Positions 1 through 4,665 of a stretch of 5,554 nt of DNA are shown here, in pieces. The notes beneath the pieces are model-generated. The model had not been told where the DNA came from. It was given only the letters and a program-made list of their open reading frames with translations, and made no database searches. The DNA is taken from contig JAXHUH010000105.1 in assembly GCA_034211175.1 (NCBI GenBank), forward strand, positions 1-5,554. Direction: 5' to 3'. Origin of the DNA: JAXHUH01 sp034211175 (lineage in GTDB: Bacteria; Actinomycetota; Acidimicrobiia; Acidimicrobiales; CAIXPF01). Position 1 is the stretch's first letter; every line of letters begins with the position of its first letter. A program made the position numbers and the translations under genes.

Positions 1-842
1 GAGCGGTCCGGGCGGGCAACGCCGGGGTGGGGCGGGTCGAGGGGGGGGGCGACGTGCCCCCGCCCTCCGGACCAACCCGCACATGCGATGACGACGGGAG
101 TGCCGAGCGGGAGCCGGGCCAGGATCGCGGTGGCCTCGGCCGGGACCCGCACGCAGCCGTGGGAGGCGGCCCGGCCGATGCTGTCGGGGGCGTCGGTGCC
201 GTGGATGCCGACCTGGCCGTCGCGGCCGGCGAACTCGGACAGCGTGTCGGAGTACGCCGACAGGCCGAGGGCGAAGTCGCCGTAGGCGCCGTTCGGGTCG
301 GGCGGGCGCACCCGATCGGTGACCGAGAACCGGCCGGCCGGGGTCGGGTTCTCGGCGGTGCCGACGGCGACGGGTGTCGACAGGACGACCTCGTCGCCCA
401 GCCGGACGGTGAGGGTCCGGGCGGCGAGGTCGACGTCGACCCGGGCGTCCACCTCGTCGACGACGACATCGGCGTCCGCGACCCAGCCGGTCGTGCCGTT
501 GGGGCGGACCGGGAGGGCGACGCGGACCCAGCCGGGGTGCTGCTCCTCGACGGCGAGGACCCGGGCGGAGCCGAGGTCGGTGGTGGGCGCCAGCTCGGCG
601 ACGACGGCGGTGCCGGCGTCGGGCTCGGCGAAGGCGACCAACACCTCGTCGGGACGGGTGAGGGTGGCCCGCAGCGCCGGTGCGTTGGCGTCGGCATCGA
701 CCGCGGGCTCGGCCGGGATGGTCGCCACCGGGGCGGCGTCGATCGTCGTGGTGGCGTCGGTCGCCGTGGCCTGGCCGCCGCCGCAGGCGGTGGTGGCCAG
801 GGTCACGACGAGGAGGATGGTGAGGGCGAGGGTGGTGCGCAT
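1..842 (-). CDS. L,D-transpeptidase (YkuD) lipoprotein, truncated at the window's left edge
   Basis: Predicted exported L,D-transpeptidase, a family that makes 3-3 peptidoglycan cross-links or attaches proteins to the wall using a catalytic cysteine. The ATG lies at 842-840 and the frame stays open to base 1, giving at least 280 residues with no stop seen. Residues 1-20 look like a lipoprotein signal: MRTT, then a hydrophobic stretch, ending TTAC with Cys20. The lipobox has Thr at -3, so lipidation is likely but not certain. Residues about 60-128 resemble an SH3-like domain (GWVRV, TGWVAD). The YkuD domain spans about 133-245 and has His214 (GIHGT) and the SHGCVRV motif with catalytic Cys230 and Arg232. 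GGGAG at 850-854 sits 7 nt before the ATG. The gene starts 29 nt after the upstream (I/V)DDL-repeat gene, so the two are probably one operon. Past the catalytic domain lies an unusual Pro/Arg-rich tail read through a run of nine C. Confidence 0.9.
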   Translation of the reverse strand, partial: MRTTLALTILLVVTLATTACGGGQATATDATTTIDAAPVATIPAEPAVDADANAPALRATLTRPDEVLVAFAEPDAGTAVVAELAPTTDLGSARVLAVEEQHPGWVRVALPVRPNGTTGWVADADVVVDEVDARVDVDLAARTLTVRLGDEVVLSTPVAVGTAENPTPAGRFSVTDRVRPPDPNGAYGDFALGLSAYSDTLSEFAGRDGQVGIHGTDAPDSIGRAASHGCVRVPAEATAILARLPLGTPVVIACAGWSGGRGHVAPPLDPPHPGVARPDR

Positions 843-849
843 CGTGGTG

Positions 850-854
850 CTCCC
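850..854 (-). promoter_or_regulatory. Ribosome binding site of the L,D-transpeptidase gene
   Basis: The minus strand reads GGGAG seven nucleotides before the ATG at 842. It lies in the 29-nt gap after the preceding stop codon and supports both this start and independent initiation within an operon. Confidence 0.6.
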
Positions 855-871
855 GGGCTCGATCCGGCGGC

Positions 872-1744
872 TCACCCGGTGAACCCGGGGTTCACGACGA
901 CCGTGCCGCACACGGCCAGGGCGACGCCGTCCGCCATGTCCGCGTCGTCGGACATGGCGCCGTCCGCATCGCACGGCTCCCCTGGCGGGTCGGTGCACTC
1001 CTCCGCGGAGGCACCTTCGAGCTCGCAGTCGGGCGGCTCCGGGCAGTCGCCGGCGAGCTGGCACGGCTCGAGGCCGCAGTCCATCACCAACGGGTCGTCG
1101 CACGGGTCACCGCCGTCGTCGCCGTCACACGGGTCGTCGGTCGGGTTGGCGAGGTCGTCGATCCCATCGGCCGGCGGCACCGTGGTCGGCGCGATCAGGT
1201 CGTCGATCTCGCCGCCGGGCGCTTCGGGGGCGACGAGGTCGCCGCCGACAACGAGGCACGGGTCGACGGCCCCACCGCCTTCTCCTCCGCCTCCTCCACC
1301 TGGCCCGCCGTCGTCGCACGGGTCGTCGGTCGGGTTGGTGAGGTCGTCGATCCCGCCGGTCGGCGGCACGGTGGTCGGGGCCGTGGTCGGCGCGACGAGA
1401 TCGTCGATCCCGCCGGTCGGCGGCACGGTGGTCAGGGCCGTGGTCGGCGCGACGAGGTCGTCGACCACCACCGGCGGGACGGTGGTCGGCACGGTCGGCG
1501 CGACCAGATCGTCGATCACGACAACGGGCGGTGCGGTGGTCGGTGTCGTGGGCGTCGTCAGGTCGTCGATGTCCTCCGGTGGTGGGCACGGGTCGACCGG
1601 GACCTGCGTGAGGTCGTCGATCTCGTGGCGCGGCGACTCGGCACCGACCGGGGCGGCGGGCACGACGGCCAGGAGGCCGCCGGAGGCCAGCAGCATGGTG
1701 GCGCGGAAGGCGACGCCGGTGATGGCGGATCGGGTGGTCGTCAT
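872..1744 (-). CDS. Secreted acidic (I/V)DDL-repeat protein with Cys-rich C-terminus, function unknown
   Basis: I do not recognise a family. The ATG at 1744 is preferred over one 57 nt upstream (1801) because GAGGAG sits 9 nt before it and a signal peptide begins there; this gives 290 residues. Residues 1-35 form a Sec signal (Arg5, Arg14, hydrophobic 16-28, likely cleavage after VGA at 33-35). The mature part has eight (I/V)DDL tetrads starting at residues 42, 59, 77, 94, 113, 132, 180 and 195. Most are followed by Thr/Pro linkers such as APTTAPTTVPP, a 15-19-residue period broken by a Gly-rich stretch at about 146-159. The last 90 residues are Asp/Cys/Pro-rich, and the mature protein has 12 Cys in all. 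It has no Lys and one Arg, so it is strongly acidic and probably disordered between repeats. It lies 29 nt before the L,D-transpeptidase gene, suggesting an envelope role. The opposite strand is also open through most of the gene, but only this frame gives a signal peptide, periodic motif and ribosome binding site. Confidence 0.82.
   Translation of the reverse strand: MTTTRSAITGVAFRATMLLASGGLLAVVPAAPVGAESPRHEIDDLTQVPVDPCPPPEDIDDLTTPTTPTTAPPVVVIDDLVAPTVPTTVPPVVVDDLVAPTTALTTVPPTGGIDDLVAPTTAPTTVPPTGGIDDLTNPTDDPCDDGGPGGGGGGEGGGAVDPCLVVGGDLVAPEAPGGEIDDLIAPTTVPPADGIDDLANPTDDPCDGDDGGDPCDDPLVMDCGLEPCQLAGDCPEPPDCELEGASAEECTDPPGEPCDADGAMSDDADMADGVALAVCGTVVVNPGFTG
1128..1165 (-). repeat. 38-bp dispersed repeat, partner of 1317-1354
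   Basis: This stretch matches 1317-1354 at 37 of 38 positions. Both copies encode the GIDDL(T/A)NPTDDPC segment of the repeat protein (residues about 131-143 and 194-206). It shows a second, longer-range duplication within the gene besides the tandem array. Confidence 0.8.
1340..1558 (-). repeat. In-frame tandem repeat array inside the (I/V)DDL protein gene
   Basis: There are four head-to-tail units: 1340-1396 (57 nt), 1397-1453 (57 nt), 1454-1504 (51 nt) and 1505-1558 (54 nt). The first two differ at only 2 of 57 positions; the others are more diverged. All lengths are multiples of three, so copy number can change without shifting the frame. Each unit encodes one DDL tetrad plus its Thr/Pro linker. 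Confidence 0.85.
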
Positions 1745-1753
1745 CGGTGTGTG

Positions 1754-1759
1754 CTCCTC
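1754..1759 (-). promoter_or_regulatory. Ribosome binding site deciding the start of the (I/V)DDL protein
   Basis: GAGGAG on the minus strand lies 9 nt before the ATG at 1744. No comparable site precedes the upstream in-frame ATG at 1801, and the signal peptide starts at 1744. Confidence 0.7.
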
Positions 1760-1765
1760 GGTGGA

Positions 1766-1782
1766 GCCCGGCGGTTCCGGGC
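1766..1782 (-). promoter_or_regulatory. Small inverted repeat in the leader of the (I/V)DDL gene
   Basis: Arms GCCCGG (1766-1771) and CCGGGC (1777-1782) flank a 5-nt loop. In the minus-strand transcript this would be a short hairpin 6 nt upstream of the GAGGAG ribosome binding site. It could affect translation or be the remains of a terminator for the upstream gene; there is no T-tract. A 6-bp match is not rare in DNA this GC-rich. Confidence 0.3.
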
Positions 1783-1808
1783 GCTCACCGGTGCAGATCA
1801 CCGACGCG

Positions 1809-1827
1809 ACGATTCCTAACGATTCCT
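1809..1827 (-). promoter_or_regulatory. Paired 9-bp direct repeat upstream of the (I/V)DDL gene, possible regulator site or promoter
   Basis: The plus strand has ACGATTCCT at 1809-1817 and again at 1819-1827. On the minus strand this is AGGAATCGT twice with a 10-bp period, one helical turn, and a looser GGAAATC copy lies just upstream. The position, about 65 nt before the ATG at 1744 in the only gap between two minus-strand gene pairs, suits a promoter or activator site. GGAAT resembles the -35 of some ECF sigma factor promoters, but I see no convincing -10. Confidence 0.4.
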
Positions 1828-1851
1828 GCGGAGATTTCCCCGACGGGTCGA

Positions 1852-2175
1852 TCAGCCCCCGGAGATTGCGGGGATGATCGTCAGCTCCTGGCCGGCGGCG
1901 ACCGGCGTGGCGAGCCCGTCGAGGTCCTTCACGTTGTCGGGCCCGACGAACAGGTTGACGTGGATCCGGGGGTTGCCCCGCTCGTCGCGGACCCGGCGTT
2001 CGAGGGCGGGGTGGTCGGCGGCGACGGCGTCGAGCACCGCCGCCACCGTGACCGTCGGGCCCCCGTTCGACGTGCCGTCAGGGACGTCGACGGCGATCGA
2101 CCGGGCGCCGGCCACCAGCTCACGAAGGGCGGTCGGCACCCGGACCTGGACCTTCACGGCGCCGTCGGCCCTCAC
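1852..2175 (-). CDS. MoaD/ThiS-family ubiquitin-like sulfur-carrier-type protein
   Basis: Small cytoplasmic beta-grasp protein of 107 residues, slightly longer than the roughly 80-90 of classical MoaD. It begins with a beta strand (VKVQVRVPTALREL), has a central helix region (TVAAVLDAVAADHPALERRV), then IHVNLFVGPDNV, and ends ELTIIPAISGG. The terminal Gly106-Gly107 is what E1-like enzymes adenylate and thiocarboxylate in MoaD and ThiS, so sulfur transfer or conjugation is possible. The start is a GTG at 2175-2173 overlapping the TGA of the upstream propeller gene by 4 nt (GTGA), which implies translational coupling; no Shine-Dalgarno is visible. A MoaD role in molybdopterin synthesis is not supported locally, because no moaE, moaA, moaC or moeB-like gene is present. 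The partnership with a BNR propeller suggests a different, uncharacterised use. Family assignment is firm; function is inferred. Confidence 0.9.
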   Translation of the reverse strand: MRADGAVKVQVRVPTALRELVAGARSIAVDVPDGTSNGGPTVTVAAVLDAVAADHPALERRVRDERGNPRIHVNLFVGPDNVKDLDGLATPVAAGQELTIIPAISGG

Positions 2176-3266
2176 GCGAGCGCTGCGGCGCGGACCGACA
2201 GCACCGGCGGGAGGTGGTCGGCGAGGAGCTGCCAGGAGTCGCCGTCGTCGACCGATCCGTAGACCTCACCGGTGCGGGTCCCGAAGTAGAGCCCGGCCGG
2301 GGTCGAGCCGTCGGTGGTGAAGCCGTCGCGCAGGATCGTCAGGTAGGCGCTGTCCTGGGGCAGGCCGTTGGTGAGTGGCTCCCAGCTCTTGCCGGCGTCG
2401 GTCGTGCGCCACACGATGCAGTGGCCGTCGGGCGTGCACCGGAACCCGTCGCTCTCGAGCGGCAGGAGGTAGGCGGTGTCGGGACGGCTCGGGTGGGCGA
2501 CGACGGGGAAGCCGAAGTCCATCCCGGCGATCGACGTCATCGCCGACCAGGTGCCGCCGCCGTCGTCGCTGCGGTAGATGCCGCCGTGGTGCTGGAGGTA
2601 GAGGCGCTCGGGGTCCGCGGCGTCGCGCGACACCTTGTGCACGCACTGGCCGAACTCGGGCGCCGGCGCGTCGGGCAGGAACGGCACGGCGATGCCGGTG
2701 TTCGACGCCCGCCACGTCTCGCCCCGGTCGTCGGACAGGTACACCCCGGCGGCGGAGATGGCGATCAGCAGCCGGTCGGGGTCGTCGGGGTGGGTGAGGA
2801 TCGTGTGGAGGCACAACCCGCCGCCACCCGGCTCCCACCGGGTGCGGTGAGGGTGGTCCCACAGACCCCGCACCAGCGAGAAGCTGCGGCCGCCGTCGTC
2901 GCTGCGGAACAGTGCGGCGGGCTCGACGCCGGCGTAGACGACGTCGGGCTCGGAGGCCGGGCCGGGCGTGATCTGCCACACCCGGTCGAGGGCGGTGTCG
3001 GCGTCGGACGGGAAGCTGACCGAGGCCTGCTCGTCCTCGGTCCACGACGCGCCGAGGTCATCGGAGCGGCGGAGCACCGGGCCCCAGTGCATCGTGGCGG
3101 AGCCGCAGAACAGGCGGGGTGAGGGGCCGCGCACATCAACGCACGTGGCGTAGACCTCCTCTCCCGGGAAGGTCGGGCCGCTCAGCTCGAAGCTGCCGCG
3201 CCCATCGGTGGAGCGCAGCGTGAACAGACCCTTGCTGGTACCGACGAGGACCATGGTGTCAGTCAC
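2172..3266 (-). CDS. BNR/Asp-box beta-propeller protein (sialidase/VPS10-like fold), cytoplasmic
   Basis: This 364-residue protein has six Asp-box motifs (S/T-x-D-x-G-x-S/T-W/F) at residues 68-75, 122-129, 178-185, 233-240, 288-295 and 338-345. The spacing of 50-56 residues is that of propeller blades. A Gly-rich motif (WEPGGGGLCLHTI, 144-156) recalls the family annotated as exo-alpha-sialidase or WD40/YVTN/BNR-repeat protein. I see no sialidase arginine triad, so hydrolase activity is unproven. There is no signal peptide, so it is likely cytoplasmic. The GTG at 3266 is chosen because TATGGT lies 6 nt upstream, the spacing of a leaderless transcript, and the product starts just before the conserved MVLVGTSKGLF. 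The alternatives are ATG 3254 (same family start) and ATG 3320 (adds a low-complexity extension, no ribosome binding site). It overlaps the MoaD-like gene by 4 nt, so the two are one translational unit. Confidence 0.88.
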   Translation of the reverse strand: MTDTMVLVGTSKGLFTLRSTDGRGSFELSGPTFPGEEVYATCVDVRGPSPRLFCGSATMHWGPVLRRSDDLGASWTEDEQASVSFPSDADTALDRVWQITPGPASEPDVVYAGVEPAALFRSDDGGRSFSLVRGLWDHPHRTRWEPGGGGLCLHTILTHPDDPDRLLIAISAAGVYLSDDRGETWRASNTGIAVPFLPDAPAPEFGQCVHKVSRDAADPERLYLQHHGGIYRSDDGGGTWSAMTSIAGMDFGFPVVAHPSRPDTAYLLPLESDGFRCTPDGHCIVWRTTDAGKSWEPLTNGLPQDSAYLTILRDGFTTDGSTPAGLYFGTRTGEVYGSVDDGDSWQLLADHLPPVLSVRAAALA

Positions 3267-3302
3267 GTCTGAACCATAGTCAGCCCTCGTCGCGGGTGCC
3301 GT
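3266..3302 (-). promoter_or_regulatory. Putative leaderless promoter of the propeller/MoaD-like operon
   Basis: Read on the minus strand, TATGGT (3278-3273) fits the TAnnnT form of a -10 box and ends 6 nt before the GTG at 3266, so transcription could begin at the start codon itself. The -35 is weak: ACGGCA at 3302-3297, 18 nt upstream. Leaderless mRNAs are common in Actinomycetota. No Shine-Dalgarno precedes any of the three candidate starts at a usual distance. Confidence 0.4.
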
Positions 3303-3383
3303 GGACGATGAAGCCGTCATGGAGGTGTCGACGGTTCGGCCGTAAGGAACTCATCGCCCGGGCCCACCTCTCGACGAGGATCT

Positions 3384-3397
3384 GACCGAAATCGGTC
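3384..3397. promoter_or_regulatory. Palindrome in the divergent region, possible operator
   Basis: GACCGA (3384-3389) and TCGGTC (3392-3397) are perfect inverted arms around AA. The site is in the 166-bp region between the divergent propeller and Nudix genes, 36 nt before the Nudix ATG. That suits an operator for the Nudix gene, but a 6-bp arm is short and could be chance. I found no clear promoter for the Nudix gene here. Confidence 0.3.
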
Positions 3398-3432
3398 GGT
3401 CGACGGCGCCGGACAGGTGGGACGATGCCCCG

Positions 3433-4398
3433 ATGTCCCGCACGAGGAAGGGCACGGCCCTGATCACCCGGCGCTCGGCGCGGGGCATCGAGCTGTGCGT
3501 GTTCGACCACCCGCGGTCGGGCACCCAGCTGCCGTCGGGCACGCTCGAACCGGGGGAGGACCCGTCCGACGGCGCTCTCCGGGAAGCGTTCGAGGAGACC
3601 GGCCTCGCCGATCTCCGCCTCGGCGCCGGCGGTGACCGCGCCGGGGTACTGGCCGAGGTCGACGGCGACGTCGACCGGCATCTGGTCCACCTCGCGACCG
3701 ACGCGCCGACCCCCGACGAGTGGTGGGTCCGCACCCCCGACGGCGGCGGCATGTGCTGGCGCTGCCGCTGGGCGGAGCTGGACGAGGTGCGTCTCGAGCG
3801 TCGCCAGCAGCCGTGGCTCGACGTCGTCCGCGGACAACTCGTGGCCGCCGACCATCCGACGGCGCGACGTGCCGGGCCGCGGCCCGGGCCGGACGGTGCG
3901 TCGGTTGCGATCGAGCTCTTCGAGGCGCCGCCGTGGTCCACTCGACGGCTGCACGTGGCGTGGGTCGACGTCGAGCACGCGCAGCCCGAGGGCGATGCGG
4001 TGGGCGGGGTCGAGGTCGTCGCGGTGACCGAGGACGACCACGTCGTGTCCATCGGCGACGCCCACGGCTACCCGACGCGGCCCCGCGTCGCCCGCCGGGC
4101 GGACGAGACGGTGGCCGAGGCCGCGAGGAGAGCGCTCGGTGAGCTCGGGCTCGCCGACCGGTCGAGCAACGGCACCGAGCTCGTCGGCCACCTCCACCGC
4201 CTCGACCTCACGGGCGACGACGTCGACGACGGCGCCCAGGCCCACCGAGGGGCGGCAACGATCGACGCAGTCGTCCGGCTCCCGGTCGTGGCTGTGGGCC
4301 CGGGCGGACTCGTGCCCCTCGATCACCCGCCGTTCCTGTGGGGCGACCCGGTCTCTGGCGCCGTCCTCGCCCGCGTCCGCGCCGATCACGGGCGCTGA
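3433..4398 (+). CDS. Nudix hydrolase with a second, degenerate Nudix-like domain
   Basis: This 321-residue protein is about twice the length of a single-domain Nudix hydrolase. Residues about 5-135 form a Nudix domain with an intact G-x5-E-x7-REUxEExGU box: Gly36, Glu42, Arg50-Glu51, Glu54-Glu55, Gly57. The Mg2+-binding glutamates are therefore present, and hydrolysis of a nucleoside diphosphate linked to another moiety is expected; the substrate is unknown. The C-terminal half (about 155-321) repeats the pattern: beta strands (VEVVAVTEDDHVVSI), then DETVAEAARRALGELGL. There the box has Arg for Gly, Asp for the first Glu, RR for RE and Gly for one metal-binding Glu, so this half is probably inactive and regulatory or structural. 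The ATG at 3433 is preceded by only a weak AGGTGG (3415-3420, 12 nt away). The gene is divergent from the propeller operon and is followed by a hairpin at 4433. Confidence 0.88.
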   Translation: MSRTRKGTALITRRSARGIELCVFDHPRSGTQLPSGTLEPGEDPSDGALREAFEETGLADLRLGAGGDRAGVLAEVDGDVDRHLVHLATDAPTPDEWWVRTPDGGGMCWRCRWAELDEVRLERRQQPWLDVVRGQLVAADHPTARRAGPRPGPDGASVAIELFEAPPWSTRRLHVAWVDVEHAQPEGDAVGGVEVVAVTEDDHVVSIGDAHGYPTRPRVARRADETVAEAARRALGELGLADRSSNGTELVGHLHRLDLTGDDVDDGAQAHRGAATIDAVVRLPVVAVGPGGLVPLDHPPFLWGDPVSGAVLARVRADHGR

Positions 4399-4432
4399 GC
4401 ACGGCCGCCGGTCGCGCCGCCAGCGAGGAACA

Positions 4433-4453
4433 CGACGTCGGCACCCGACGTCG
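4433..4453 (+). terminator. Hairpin after the Nudix gene, possible terminator lacking a T-tract
   Basis: CGACGTCGG (4433-4441) pairs perfectly with CCGACGTCG (4445-4453) around the loop CAC, giving a 9-bp GC-rich stem 34 nt after the Nudix stop. No T-run follows, as is common for hairpins in very GC-rich actinobacteria, so termination is plausible but unproven. Confidence 0.45.
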
Positions 4454-4520
4454 ATGGACGACCCTCGACCCGTCGCGGTGAAGGCCCCAAACGACACCGG
4501 TCGTCGTGGATCGGACCATC

Positions 4521-4542
4521 TCGTTGGAGAAACCTCCAACGA
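4521..4542. promoter_or_regulatory. 9-bp inverted repeat upstream of the nitroreductase gene, operator candidate
   Basis: TCGTTGGAG (4521-4529) and CTCCAACGA (4534-4542) are perfect inverted arms around AAAC. This 22-bp site is less GC-rich than its surroundings, has no T-run on either side, and lies 124 nt before the nitroreductase ATG. A dimeric regulator (TetR, MarR or LysR type) could bind it; no regulator gene is in the window. A second TCGTTG occurs at 4584-4589. It could instead be a second hairpin terminating the Nudix transcript. Confidence 0.45.
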
Positions 4543-4593
4543 AGAGGCCGCAGAACCCAGCGAAGCCGCCGTTGCACGCCGTTTCGTTGTGCG

Positions 4594-4607
4594 GTGACAC
4601 TGGTCAC
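4594..4607. promoter_or_regulatory. Inverted repeat GTGAC-N4-GTCAC before the nitroreductase gene
   Basis: GTGAC (4594-4598) and GTCAC (4603-4607) flank ACTG, 58 nt before the ATG. A weak promoter overlaps it: TTGCAC at 4572-4577 and GACACT at 4596-4601 with an 18-nt spacer. A protein bound here would cover the -10, so repression is a plausible reading. Both elements are weak matches. Confidence 0.3.
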
Positions 4608-4653
4608 ATCAGGAGGGGACCAGAGGGGGAGACCTCGCCGTCCCGCCGAGCGC

Positions 4654-4660
4654 GAGGGAG
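4654..4660 (+). promoter_or_regulatory. Ribosome binding site of the nitroreductase gene
   Basis: GAGGGAG ends 5 nt before the ATG at 4666 and fixes that start. An upstream in-frame GTG (4594) would add 24 residues with no family resemblance. Confidence 0.75.
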
Positions 4661-4665
4661 ATCGC

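Noticed and set aside
1128..1558. CRISPR-like array
   Set aside because: Repeats are directly adjacent or in-frame protein repeats with similar spacers, not identical short repeats with unique spacers.
1125..1589. Minus-strand Arg/Asp-rich frame inside the repeat gene
   Set aside because: It is a frame-shifted reading of the tandem repeats; it looks periodic only because the DNA repeats, and it has no ribosome binding site or signal peptide.
27..1877. Plus-strand open frame of 616 codons across the L,D-transpeptidase and (I/V)DDL genes
   Set aside because: It is antisense to two genes with signal peptides, ribosome binding sites and a recognisable catalytic motif. Its translation is Gly/Arg/Ser low complexity, as expected from the complement of GC-rich codons.
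1852..2175. Calling the ubiquitin-like gene moaD or thiS
   Set aside because: No molybdopterin or thiamine synthesis gene is nearby and the partner is a BNR propeller, so a specific gene name would overstate the evidence.
2172..3266. Functional sialidase
   Set aside because: Asp-boxes mark the propeller fold only; no signal peptide and no recognisable catalytic arginine triad.
3280..4539. Minus-strand open frame of 419 codons across the Nudix gene
   Set aside because: It is the complement of a gene with a perfect Nudix box; its product is Arg/Val/Gly-rich with no domain.
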